From Paramoeba atlantica (Eukaryota > Discosea), in the NCBI GenBank assembly GCA_977017575.1, contig CDRNVI010000002.1, positions 868,001-932,000 of the forward strand: a stretch of DNA of 64,000 nt, read 5' to 3'. The notes below the pieces were generated by a model that worked only from the letters and a program-made list of their open reading frames with translations, searched no databases and was not told the DNA's origin. The translations under genes were made by a program, and so were the position numbers. Of the stretch, positions 1 to 9,800 are shown piece by piece (positions within the stretch are counted from its first letter, which is position 1; every line of letters begins with the position of its first letter).

Positions 1-27
1 AACTCATCAGATACATCGCTCCGTAAT

Positions 28-594
28 ATGGATTTTTCGCTGGCTGGTGACGACCCAAATTCTAATGATGATCCTTTTCTGGAATTCCAAACGAAGTACT
101 CATTGAAAAGAATGGAAAAACTTGAAGGCATTTACTCTGATACGGAAGAAGGTCATGTTCCTACGTGCCACGATTCAGTGAGAGCGAAGGAGCGTTTAGA
201 CCTACCAGAAATTTGTTCTCATTATAAAGTATTATCGCGTTACGCTTCCATTGTTGCTCTTGTTTCCAAGCTTGATCAGGGTGAACGAGCATACGTGGCA
301 TACGAACTAGTGGGATCTTACGTTGGCGAAGAACATTTACTAGGCCTAAAAGAAGCATCGCCATCAGAATGGAAATCGCAACTGCAAAACCAAGGAAAAA
401 ATTCGAAAAAACCTTTTCGATACGAGTTGTGCAACGAAATTTTGCGTCTCATAAATCGGCGTGTCTCGGATCTCACACCTCGTGAGTGCTTTTGCGTCAG
501 CTGTCGTGTGGCCTGCTTACTTTTACGAGCCCGTGTCGTTCGGTATTGCCAAAAACATCCAGCGCCTCGCATGAACCCTGACTGGACTTGGTAA
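28..594 (+). CDS. Hypothetical protein, 188 aa
   Basis: I do not recognise this protein. It is a complete frame from ATG to TAA with an acidic N-terminus (residues 1-50) and a mostly helical-looking remainder. Near the C-terminus it has a Cys-rich stretch (ECFCVSCRVACLLL, about residues 151-164) and it ends in MNPDWTW. No signal peptide or membrane segment is obvious; the Cys/Leu stretch is too short and too close to Arg to call a membrane helix. It is the first gene of the rightward array and precedes the H1-like cluster. Frames on the minus strand here are shadows. Confidence 0.6.
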   Translation: MDFSLAGDDPNSNDDPFLEFQTKYSLKRMEKLEGIYSDTEEGHVPTCHDSVRAKERLDLPEICSHYKVLSRYASIVALVSKLDQGERAYVAYELVGSYVGEEHLLGLKEASPSEWKSQLQNQGKNSKKPFRYELCNEILRLINRRVSDLTPRECFCVSCRVACLLLRARVVRYCQKHPAPRMNPDWTW

Positions 595-1142
595 ACGCTT
601 GTTCTACAGTGCATATGAAAAAAAAGTAAAAATTCATTACTTGCTCAGTCAATAATTATTTTTTTTTGTTTTAACAGCCTACATCAGAATTGTTCAAAGA
701 TTATATTCTAAATACATGTAATTTGGAAAGGTTAATGCACGGGATTTACAATATCGCGCACTAATCTATTTTGTGTATATCGCAGATAGTAAGCTTCCTT
801 TATACTTAGAATGTTTTTTTCAAAGGAATTATGCTATTAGGTGCACCTTGCTTCATTATTGTTTAAGATTATCTTAAGAATGTTAAGTGTTTTATTAAGA
901 ATTATGCTTCTTACTGAGCTACTTACTTGAACTAGTTACAGTAAGATTAGCTTGCGTATTCCTTCCTTGCAATGCAAAGTACAAATGAGTATGTGTTCAG
1001 AAACAAATCTCTCAATTGCAATATTTTTTTATTCCAGTTCATTTGGATATCCTATTTCGGTATCATACCATCATTCATGTATCTGTGCACAAAGTGTCAA
1101 AAGGAAAATTGTTTCTTTTTTATTCTTCACATCACTTTTCTT
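595..1142. other. AT-rich intergenic spacer
   Basis: This gap has no supportable gene. It contains T-runs and pyrimidine-rich stretches before the first H1-like gene (around 1108-1141) that could serve as a trans-splicing acceptor region. Nothing else is recognisable. Confidence 0.5.
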
Positions 1143-1403
1143 ATGGCTGCTCCTAGCAAACCGATCAAGAAGGTTGTCAAAAAGATTTCCGCATCGAAGA
1201 AGAGCGTTAAAAAGGTACAGGCCACGCGTGTTGTCAAACCGAAAAAGTCGAGCCCCGCAAAACGTAAGGCAAGTCCGGCCAAAAAATCTACTGCTAAGAA
1301 AGCCTCTAAAAAGGTCGTGAAGAAGCCTGCAAAATCTGCTGGCAAGCGTTCTTCTAAAAGCAAAGCAAACACCAGCAAAGCGAAGAAGCCCGCGAAAAAA
1401 TAA
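1143..1403 (+). CDS. Histone H1-like Lys-rich protein, copy 1 (86 aa)
   Basis: This is a very basic protein made almost only of Lys, Ala, Ser and Pro, with repeated KK pairs and SPAKRKASPAKK-type motifs around residues 39-50. It matches the C-terminal-tail-only H1 of kinetoplastids, which lacks the globular winged-helix domain and compacts linker DNA. S/T-P-x-K motifs are known AT-groove-binding and cyclin-dependent kinase sites in H1 families; phosphorylation here is inference. I chose the ATG at 1143 because it begins MAAPSKP like its neighbours (MAAPAKS, MAVPAKI) and follows a pyrimidine tract. The longer frame from 972 adds a hydrophobic, non-H1-like leader. Confidence 0.85.
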   Translation: MAAPSKPIKKVVKKISASKKSVKKVQATRVVKPKKSSPAKRKASPAKKSTAKKASKKVVKKPAKSAGKRSSKSKANTSKAKKPAKK

Positions 1404-2633
1404 AGAAGAATTGATGCATACCTCGTATCTCAGAATATGCGCAACATGTATGTTAATTTGAGCTGCTCGTATTAGATAACCTTCACACAGACATAGCATT
1501 TCTTTTCTGGTTATGCCGTGTGAAAAGTCTTTTTTACCAAGCTCCACGAAGCGACATAAGTGTTTTATATCCTGATTGATATATTTATCGTAATCCAATA
1601 ATAGTTCGGAGAAATTTTTATCAAAAAATGTTTATACGGCACAGCGTGTTATAAAACATAATTGCTTAGCATTCCTTCACCACGTTGACCCGCTTCATTT
1701 AATTTTTTTACTTGCCTTTGACCGGTATTACCATGACAACATCTTTTAAAACTTGTGAGGAACAAACCAGATGGCATGAGTATGGGAAGTGCAACCTTTT
1801 TTTCAAGAAGAATCTCGGGACGAAGATGGCTGAGAAATGTGGATAAGAAATTAGAGCCTGAGTTTCTATGGAACTACACTCAGAATCTTGTGCAAGTTTC
1901 GCGCACCGAGCTGTCGCAGCAGATGTTATAAAACGTGCGAGTGGCAGAAGGGCAGTGATTATACCCCGAGCATTGGCTTTGATCCCCAGAGCTGCCGTTT
2001 CCTCACTCGAAATGGTTTTGAATAATGTTCGGTTTGAGTGTTGAGGCACATTGGTCTTCTGTCGCGTACAGTTCAGTTCTAGGATATAACAGTTGCGGGG
2101 CTACGGGTGTGATCTCGCGTGATCTCCAGTGAACTTGCGTTTTTTCGCGCGATATCGCGTGATCCCGTTTTAGACTCACCCACAGCCCCTCAATTAATGA
2201 CTAAGACGGGTGTTAGTACCTTTAGAAGTTTGTAGATTCGAACCTGTAAAGTGCATTTCAATCCAAAATTTAAATTCGCAGAAAGCAACTCCAAAGCTGA
2301 AGGAATGGTATCAAGTGCCTGAGCCACACGTAACGTTCCATTCATGGGAAGCCTAAAATATTCCTTTGCGTACTAACCCGCCATAAATTAGATGCCATAA
2401 AAGGGGCCAAAATGAACAAACAATATTCATAGGAGTGGAAAGTATTTTATGAAAGCGAATTAGCTTAAGCAGATCACCTTTTTTATAAAACAATTATACT
2501 CCACCATACTAATTTTATGTTTGCATCGAAAACTTTGTTTTTACGGTGGACGGTCTTCGTTGATATCTATTTTCTAACTAGATTATACTCGAATAAATTC
2601 CAGTTTCAAATCACAAAATTCCCTTTCAATTTT
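1404..2633. other. Long spacer inside the H1-like cluster
   Basis: About 1.2 kb with no gene I can support. A minus-strand open frame at 1708-2049 has no recognisable domain. Around 2110-2165 there are short repeated CGCGTGAT/GCGATATCGC words. The sequence just before 2634 is pyrimidine-rich and may hold the acceptor for the next gene. Confidence 0.4.
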
Positions 2634-2903
2634 ATGTCTGCGTCAGCAAAAGTCTCCAAAAAAGTGATTAAGGTCTCATCGACTAAGAAAGGGGTAAAGA
2701 AAGCAACTAAAACTCTGGAAAAACGAAGTGTAAAATCTAAGAAAGCTAACCCTGCGAAAAAAATGACCAAGAAAAACACCAAGAAAACGGCGAAAAAAAA
2801 CATATCAAAGAAACCGCTCGTAAAAAAATCTAGCAAGAAATCTCCTGCAAAAAGAAAGTCTTCTTCCAAAGTAAGCAAGTCTAAGGTTTCTAGAAAAGTA
2901 TAA
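2634..2903 (+). CDS. Histone H1-like Lys-rich protein, copy 2 (89 aa)
   Basis: Paralogue of the gene at 1143: MSASAKVSKK start, dense Lys pairs, and a KKSPAKRKSSSK motif near the C-terminus. It has no globular H1 domain and so would act as a linker-DNA-binding tail in chromatin. The ATG at 2634 is chosen over the frame's earlier ATG at 2517, whose 39-residue leader is hydrophobic and not shared with the paralogues. Its sequence has drifted strongly from the other three copies outside the SPAKRK and KKGVKK words, so this is not a recent duplication. Confidence 0.85.
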   Translation: MSASAKVSKKVIKVSSTKKGVKKATKTLEKRSVKSKKANPAKKMTKKNTKKTAKKNISKKPLVKKSSKKSPAKRKSSSKVSKSKVSRKV

Positions 2904-3239
2904 GGCACCTAAGGTTTTCTAAAAAGAATAACTTGAAACATAGGCGCAGTTATTAATATCTGTCGAAAATCTACGAAAACCGAACGCCTTTCATTCTTCT
3001 GTTGTTTTGTTTTTGTGATACCAAAATCTCGTAAATAACGATACGCCATTTTCTAGTATGAAACGACATATATTATTTCTTGCTGCGCTTAATCGTGTTT
3101 CCTGTCTCTTCCTCAACCTTATTGTACTATTTGTAGGAGACTGAACATCATGAAAAGTAAGGCGATACTTGCTCTCGCATATTGTACTTCTATTTTTCCT
3201 TCTTAGTATATATTTTCTCTTGTTCTGTTTTACTACACA
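2904..3239. other. Spacer with pyrimidine tract
   Basis: No gene. The last 60 bases before the next ATG are T/C-rich (about 3178-3236), consistent with a trans-splice acceptor zone. Confidence 0.5.
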
Positions 3240-3488
3240 ATGGCTGCACCTGCTAAGTCTGTCCAGAAGAACGCCAAGAAGGCCGTCTCATCCAAGAAAG
3301 GGGTAAAAAAAGTAAAAAAGACGCAGACCAAACGTGCTGCACAACCCAAGCGAAAGGCTAGTCCTATCAAGAAAGGCGTAAAAAAGGTAGCCAAAAATAT
3401 CATAAAAAAGTCTGTAGCAAAGAAAACTACTAAGAAGAGTCCTGCAAAGCGCAAGGCAAGTCCCAAAACAAAGCCTTCTAAGAAATAG
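3240..3488 (+). CDS. Histone H1-like Lys-rich protein, copy 3 (82 aa)
   Basis: Third member of the cluster: MAAPAKSVQK start, SSKKGVKKVKK near residue 20, PKRKASPIKK in the middle and KKSPAKRKASPK near the end. The domain logic is the same as for its neighbours: a free Lys/Ala/Pro tail with SPxK motifs and no globular domain. Expected role: linker DNA binding and chromatin compaction. It lies about 340 bp after copy 2 and 310 bp before copy 4, all in the same direction. Confidence 0.87.
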   Translation: MAAPAKSVQKNAKKAVSSKKGVKKVKKTQTKRAAQPKRKASPIKKGVKKVAKNIIKKSVAKKTTKKSPAKRKASPKTKPSKK

Positions 3489-3798
3489 ATCTCAGAACAG
3501 TTGGCAGTAGTGTCTCGGGCCTATACATGCTGATTATCATTCGGAATTGGCTACCATTCTAGCGCTAATGTTTCATTTGATACACATATTGAAATGGCAT
3601 TTTGAGCGTACGGCGTACGCTTTCTTGTCTTTTCGATTAAAGGCATTATGTTCTGATTGACACATTATTGATACATCTTGTCTAAAAGCAAAATAAAATT
3701 TCTTGCCTACTGATAATTTAAGTAGTGTCAGTATTTAGATTTCATTATACTGGATTTCCAGACTACCTTTAACTACGTTTACTCCTTCATTTCTCCTC
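3489..3798. other. Spacer in H1-like cluster
   Basis: No gene seen. It is AT-rich and ends in a pyrimidine-rich run directly before the ATG of copy 4. Confidence 0.5.
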
Positions 3799-4053
3799 AT
3801 GGCTGTTCCTGCTAAAATTGCCAAAAAGGTGACCAAAAAAGTTTCGTATTCCAAAAAGGGCGTAAAGAAATCAGCGAAATTACAAGCGAAGCGTTCCGTT
3901 AAATCAAAGAAGACTGCTCCGAAACGCAAAGCGAGCCCAGCCAAAAAACATTCTAAGAAGATAGTCAAAAAGGCAAGTAAAAAGAGCATGAAAAAGCCCA
4001 TTGCGAAGAAACTTGCCAAAAAATCAGTTGCGAAGAAAGTAAAAAAGGCGTAA
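3799..4053 (+). CDS. Histone H1-like Lys-rich protein, copy 4 (84 aa)
   Basis: Fourth H1-like gene: MAVPAKIAKK start, YSKKGVKKSAK, and APKRKASPAKKHSKK in the middle. The C-terminus is a run of KK-A/S/V units, ending KKVKKA. There is no globular domain. It shares the KKGVKK and KRKASPxKK words with copies 2 and 3. It closes the tandem cluster; the next gene is unrelated. Antisense frames through these genes look long only because Lys codons read backwards give Phe and Leu. Confidence 0.87.
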   Translation: MAVPAKIAKKVTKKVSYSKKGVKKSAKLQAKRSVKSKKTAPKRKASPAKKHSKKIVKKASKKSMKKPIAKKLAKKSVAKKVKKA

Positions 4054-4362
4054 ACGCTCGATGCCAAGTACCGTTGTGCAAACAGACACGAAGTTGTAGG
4101 CTGATGTCTATACTGTAGTCCACGTCGATGCTTTGTTGTATTACATTCCCCAACTACGAAGCGTTTTCGGCATCTGCGCCGAAGATTTGACCTGTTTTTA
4201 TAGTGTAACCGAACAGTCATTTCATTTTGTGTCATACTGCATAGAAAAAAATATCAATAGAACAAATTTTTCTATTTGAAGCTTTTTCAGTGCATCGATT
4301 TGAAGGAAATCATTCACTATTTTTAATTAAAGATTGCTTTCCTAATCGTTTTCTCTTTTTCG
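4054..4362. other. Spacer
   Basis: No gene. The pyrimidine-rich stretch at about 4339-4361 directly precedes the next start codon. Confidence 0.5.
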
Positions 4363-5376
4363 ATGAAAAAATTGTTCCAACTGTGGCTTACGCCTACGTC
4401 CGTCCTACCACTCCCCGGTCTCTACATATTTCGCGAAGCATTTTCTCCACAGAATGTCCCCAGTTGTTTACCTCCTTCAGAAGCGGCCGCGCGGTACGTC
4501 AGCGGTTCGTTGCTTCAGTCATCCTCACCTGAGACCTTAATGATACAGCTCATGCGAGAGAACTTCTTACCATATCTTATTCAGCGCATTCGTAGCTTCC
4601 CCTCCGACAATTTACCCTCCGAGACGGAAGCTTCTCCCGTAGCCCAATACGCATCCCAGTTATACGCCCTGGAAACCACATCTGCACTGCGTCACAACTT
4701 ATCCAAAGAAGACACGTTCCGCTCGGTCTTACAATGGTTTCAGTACCGTCAGGCGTTTCGATCCTCGGTACATCTAATCCGGGACAGTCGATGTTTACAT
4801 CAAGCGAGTCTCGAGATTTCGTATTTTGATTTCATCAAAGACATGGGTTCGTTGTGTGCGAAAACAACCGACCTGGACTCAACTTGTGTGAACGTTCTTG
4901 GTCTCACGGGAAAGGGGTTGGCAAACACTAGTCATCGAGACACCGCGGTGGGATGGGATCAGATGGGTCAATTCCTGTCTCGTAAACTCTCTCCTGAGAT
5001 TTTCATGATTACACAAACCGCAAAAGACCTGCAGGCGCAGCAAAACAAAATGACACAGAAAAGTTTTGTTTGGTGCTTCCTGCGATTGTGGTGTTGTGTG
5101 GCGGTGGCCTGGCGTGGATCTTCCAGCATCGATGACCTGCAAAGTGTCTTCGCGTCCCACCAGTGGGTGTTGACCACACACTACATCACACGGACGTGTG
5201 AGGAGGTGAGGGGGAGGTTGAGCTCGGAGAAGGCGCTGTCCGAGACCCGCACGGGTTCTCCCTTGACGCAGGATGTCATGCACAAGTTGTTGTGTCGTAC
5301 CCCGTTGGATGTGTCTCCGCCAGCGACGATACCGATCCCAGCGAAGCGTTTGCTTCCGACGGAGGAAGGAGTCTAG
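4363..5376 (+). CDS. Hypothetical protein, 337 aa, possibly mitochondrial
   Basis: Not recognised. The N-terminus (MKKLFQLWLTPTSVLPLPG) is basic and hydrophobic and could be a mitochondrial presequence; that is inference. The rest is helical-looking, with a hydrophobic Cys/Trp-rich stretch (FVWCFLRLWCCVAVAW, about residues 231-246) that could be one membrane segment. Base composition drifts along the gene from C-rich third positions in the first half to G-rich ones near the end (about 5200-5370), a milder form of the pattern seen at 16.6 kb. It lies between the H1-like cluster and V-ATPase subunit e. Confidence 0.6.
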   Translation: MKKLFQLWLTPTSVLPLPGLYIFREAFSPQNVPSCLPPSEAAARYVSGSLLQSSSPETLMIQLMRENFLPYLIQRIRSFPSDNLPSETEASPVAQYASQLYALETTSALRHNLSKEDTFRSVLQWFQYRQAFRSSVHLIRDSRCLHQASLEISYFDFIKDMGSLCAKTTDLDSTCVNVLGLTGKGLANTSHRDTAVGWDQMGQFLSRKLSPEIFMITQTAKDLQAQQNKMTQKSFVWCFLRLWCCVAVAWRGSSSIDDLQSVFASHQWVLTTHYITRTCEEVRGRLSSEKALSETRTGSPLTQDVMHKLLCRTPLDVSPPATIPIPAKRLLPTEEGV

Positions 5377-5637
5377 GGAAGTTGTGTAAAATCGTGTAGT
5401 ATAGAAAATAGGCTTAAAAAATCTACATTACTCGAAATTTTTCTCGCTGTTTCGTTGAATTTAGTTGTTGGAAATTTATTGCACATGTTTAGATCAAGCA
5501 TTCTCGACGGATGAGACTCAACAAATGGTAGTATATTTTTGAAGGTACGCACGAATCGTAAAGCGTTTGCATGTTCTTGCAGTCTACTTTTTTATACACC
5601 CTTTTTTTATATTACATAGACTTCAATCCGTGCAGCG

Positions 5638-5841
5638 ATGCTGTTCATTGGAACACTCGTTTTTATTTTCATTGGGACTGCACTGGCTGCAACGCTACAC
5701 TTGTGGGCATCGGAACGCACTCGCCTTTTAAGGATCCTCATCCCCCTAGGACTTTTTTGTATGTGGCTATCCTACGCAATAATTTATGTGGCCCAGATTC
5801 ATCCGTTAATTATCCCGACGCGCATCAGGCAGTCTCATTAA
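5638..5841 (+). CDS. VMA9: V-type H+-ATPase subunit e (Vma9/ATP6V0E-like), 67 aa
   Basis: A small hydrophobic protein with two membrane helices (about residues 3-20 and 34-53). They are separated by a polar loop (WASERTRLLR) and followed by AQIHPLIIP. That last motif matches the AQLNPLxGP signature after the second helix in subunit e, and the length fits the family (about 70-80 aa). Subunit e is part of the membrane-embedded V0 sector that pumps protons into acidic compartments. The ATG at 5638 follows a T-rich tract and a CAG at 5633-5635. A longer overlapping frame at 5571-5849 is a shadow. The call rests on the topology and the C-terminal motif; overall identity to known members looks low. 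Confidence 0.75.
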   Translation: MLFIGTLVFIFIGTALAATLHLWASERTRLLRILIPLGLFCMWLSYAIIYVAQIHPLIIPTRIRQSH

Positions 5842-6193
5842 TGTTATGACTATTATAGTCTTAAGTCCTGTATATTACCACGTTGAGTCTGATGAAGCGT
5901 AGTATAAATATACATAATTCTGGTGTGCGTTTGGGCGCCTTTTTCTTAGTAAAACACGTAATTGAGTATTGGGACATTTCTTTGCCGCTTCCACGGGTGT
6001 ACCGAAGTGTTCAAACATTTGTAAAAATTAATTAAGCTATACATTTTAGAACACCCTTTCGGAATTCACACTCTTGGGATGCTGCTGAAGCAAACAAATT
6101 CCATTTATTTGCAATAAATCAACAAATTTGCAACGAATCAATAAATACCTTTTGATTATTCAGGTATTTTACAACGACTATGCACTTGAGCAA

Positions 6194-6799
6194 ATGCTTC
6201 CGACTATTTTATTTTTCAGTGTCGATGTCCCACTGCGAGCAAGTAGAGTGCGTGGCTCTGCCCTGCCCCAGGAATATATGCTGTCTCGATTCGTAAATAC
6301 TCTGCTTATTAAAGACAAGTCATGGACTGATAATACACCTGCTTGTGAATGGAAATTCGTCGAATGCGATATTGATAAGCATGTTACTTCGCTAAAGTGG
6401 CAAAGCAACATGTTTCAAGACTCTCTCGCTGATTCATTAACTATAAAGGGCGAACTGCAGTGGGTGTACACACCTCATACGTTGCTCTTCTTTAGAGCTT
6501 ATATGCAGGCTTTATTTGGCTCTCTACATCTCTCTTTACTGCCGCCTCGTTTAATAACATTTGACATCGCTTTGAATAGATGTAGTGGGCATTTAGATCT
6601 GACACATTTGCCCTGTTCATTGGTAACTTTGGATTTAAATTTCAATAAATTTGAAGGTGAAATCGATCTTTCGTGTCTTCCTGCGTCTTTAAAAACCCTG
6701 AACCTGTGTTCTAATGAACTTTATGGTAATGTAGATTTGACTAAAATTTCTAAGGACATAGAAAGTATAAATAAAGATACAGTTTCTGTACCTTGTTGA
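6194..6799 (+). CDS. Leucine-rich-repeat protein, paralogue 1 (201 aa)
   Basis: LRR protein of the LPxxLxxLxLxxNxFxGxIDL type, with about three clear repeats (residues 117-190). In front is a cap-like segment ending ACEWKFVECDID, which resembles the WxGVxC N-cap (LRRNT_2-like) of plant LRR receptors. It shares SALPQEYxLxxxV with the genes at 23215 and 50621. It is shorter than those two, and its last repeat runs into SINKDTVSVPC instead of the ENCFxxxxP ending they share, so the 3' end may be truncated. The LINE ORF begins 33 bp after its stop. The start is uncertain: ATG 6194 is in frame, but a good pyrimidine-AG acceptor ends at 6219, downstream of it. Confidence 0.6.
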   Translation: MLPTILFFSVDVPLRASRVRGSALPQEYMLSRFVNTLLIKDKSWTDNTPACEWKFVECDIDKHVTSLKWQSNMFQDSLADSLTIKGELQWVYTPHTLLFFRAYMQALFGSLHLSLLPPRLITFDIALNRCSGHLDLTHLPCSLVTLDLNFNKFEGEIDLSCLPASLKTLNLCSNELYGNVDLTKISKDIESINKDTVSVPC

Positions 6800-6832
6800 T
6801 TTGTACTAACTGTTATCCTCCCCTACTGGGGC

Positions 6833-9800
6833 ATGGCACTTCCCCCCTCCACCTCTGCCCCCCAAGCGCAAGGCGACCTCCCTCGAGGATCTGCTGGCGC
6901 AAAATCATCGCGTAAGCACAGCTTCCACTTCACTCAGCAGCGCGCAATACCGATTAAAATCAGACACTCGACTTCCTCGCTTTGGATATACTTCTCCGAT
7001 ATTCACGCGGCGGCCTCCTTCCTTACTGAAAAGAAACACTTTAATACAGAAATCACAGCGGAGCTTTCCTTGGCACGCACTTTGGATACTGGAGCGAAGA
7101 GAACCGATGGTATTCTAATCGAGAAATGTACCTTACAAGAAGTGATGGACGAAGAAGCTTGTGAACACTTTGTGTTCAAAGAATCTGCGCCGCCCCACCG
7201 CATTTTTCGACACGCCAGCTGGACCGCGGCGCACGCAGACGAAGTCCTGAATCTCAGCCAACAATACTCTTGCCCTGGCACACTCGGTAGGGCGATTAAG
7301 AAGAAACTGGCTGGTCACGATATCCCAGGATTGGCATCCTTCGACATAACCCACGTATCGCAGAGGGAACAGACGTCCGACGAAATCCCTTGGGAAAATC
7401 CCAAGATCTCGTATGATGAGCCACTCGCAATTCGCGCGCCGAGGCAACCGAATGATTCTCGAGGAACACGGTCGTTACGTACGCAGCCGTGCGCGCACCG
7501 ATGCCTAAACAAACTAACATGTCTCCATCCATGCTGTAAAGTGGGCATTGAATCCGAACCCATTCCCGACCCTGCCTCCGATCCGAACGCGCGCCAGCTC
7601 GGTGAAGCAGGTTCCATGGTTGACGCTTCGCCACATTCAACAGCGTCCAGACGACCTGAGTCCACGCGTTCGCAGCCGTGCGCACACCGATGCCTAAGCA
7701 AACGAACATGTCTACATCCGTGCTGTAAAGTGGGCATTGAACCCGAGCCTATTACCGACCCTGCCTCCGATCTGAATGCTCGTCAGCTCGTTGAAGCGGC
7801 TCCTACTGCTCTAGTAGCAGTGCAGCAAACAGCCTCCAGACCTGGGTATACGCTTTCACAGCCCTGCGCGTATCGATGTCTAAACAAACTAACATGCCTT
7901 CACCCATGTTGCAAAATAGGCGGTGAATGTGATCCGGCCTCTCAAGCAGGCACGCACCGACCCACGGGAACGATTCAGAGTCCCCACACCGACTCGACAC
8001 AACTACGAGATGAGCCACACCAGACTATGTACAGCACAACAAGGCGGCCATGCAAGCATGTCTGTCGGGACAAACAGAATTGCAAACATGGATGTTGCAA
8101 AGTTGGCGTGCTGGTCGATAGTTCTACACCCACCGACCCCAGTAGACCTGGAATTCCACATAATGAAACCTATGTTGCCTCCACTCGTGATCTGCACGCG
8201 CAGCACATACAGCCAACATCTGCAAGGAAAATTTCTGACACATCTACGGTACCGGAGGGGGAAGAATCCTCGCACAGACCCTGCAAACACCTGTGCCACA
8301 ACAAGGAAGAATGTAAGCACAAGTGTTGTAAGGAAGGTGTCCAAAGCCCAGTTAAAGATACCCGATCGGGCTCGAGTCGCTGGAGCCTGCGCAATCTTCT
8401 TTCATGGGGCTTCACCACAGGGAGCACGCGTACCAACGAAAACACAGCCCCTGCACGCACAAGGGATGGCCATGCAACCGGATCCGCAGCGCAACGTTAC
8501 CCCGAGACGCACAGGAACATGCCACAGGACCAACAGCAAGCCGAAACGACCGCACATCACACACAGGCCCGAATAGATGTGATTGAAGAAACCGAGACAC
8601 AGGTGCAGGGTACAACACAGCAGGATTTACCACATCATGACACGCAACCAAATAGTATACCGAATGTACGCACGATTCTGCAATCACAACGGATGAGAAC
8701 GCGCAACGATCGTTCAGGAAGCCCAGAAACTGCGGAAGACTTGCTGAGTACCTTGCGTACGATTGAAGGAGGGCGAGTAATGGCTAGTCTTTCTCATGAG
8801 CAATGGCAACGCGCAATCAAGAAGTCGTTCGAACGATGTAAGAAATACCTTAAACCAGCTGCAACCCCAACTGAAGCACTGCGACATGCCGATTTGTTAA
8901 CTGCCTGCATAGCAGTCTCGGCTTATGAAATCGCGCGGGAGGTTGACCCAACGAAAGGATTCAAGCTACGTTCGACGACTGGCCACACCAAACGTGCTTC
9001 ACGACCTCTCAGCTACGATCGCTCAGCAAAGGAACTTTCTGGACATATCCGCCAATTAAAACGTACCCTCTCTTACACACACGGCCGCTCGGAAAGAGAT
9101 CGCCTGATACGCAACATAAAAGAAGCCACGAAAGCCCGCAACCTCTACACAGAAGAAGCAAATCTCCTGCGACGTGAAAGGGAGAAAAGATGGGTGACGG
9201 ACAGATTTCAACGGAACCCCTGGACGGCAGGAGGGGAATGCCTCGACAATAACGAGAAGATGCGAAAACAGCCAACGATTTTCCCGAATTGTCCACAGGC
9301 AGATATTGAAACGTTCTTCAAGGACACACTAAGCATTGGCAACGAAACCCACACTCTACCCCCCACTGATCTTCTTGGCGCTGGAAACGAAAGCGAAATG
9401 AAGTGGGAAGATATTGACGTGCAAACCATAGCCGCGGCTATCTCCTCCAAGCGACCGTCCGCTGCACCAGGTCCTGACACCATAAGTAACGCCTTCCTCC
9501 GACGCTGCACTGAGCTGTACCCCTTCATCGCCCAAGTATTCAACGACCTACTCAAACACTCCGTAGGTCCAACCCACTGGAAACAAGCGGTGACTCGACT
9601 CATCCACAAAGGGGGGGCTACGGATAAACTGTCGAACTGGCGCCCTATCAGCCTGACCAGCTGTCTGGGGAAGCTACTCCACTCAATCATAGGACACAAA
9701 CTTCTGAGTCACGCTGTCAGCACAGGGATCATCGACACGACGATACAAAAAGGCTTTCTCCCCAATGTCAATGGAACCATCGAACACACGCAAGCGCTTT

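Noticed and set aside
972-1142. Upstream extension of H1-like copy 1
   Set aside because: The leader is hydrophobic, not shared by paralogues, and the ATG at 1143 matches the MAAP/MAVP starts.
1071-1598. Long minus-strand frames opposite the H1-like genes
   Set aside because: Lys-rich codons read backwards give Phe/Leu-rich frames; no domain, and they mirror the real genes.
2225-2250. tRNA B-box-like word (minus-strand GGTTCGAATC)
   Set aside because: The T stem does not pair beyond two bases and no A box or anticodon arm fits around it.
6774-6810. A complete spliced-leader RNA gene
   Set aside because: Only about 20 bases resemble the SL exon; no GT donor, Sm site or 5' exon part is present.
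7003-8700. Alternative frames through the LINE zinc-finger region
   Set aside because: They are shadows of the 1,613-codon ORF, open because of the internal repeats.
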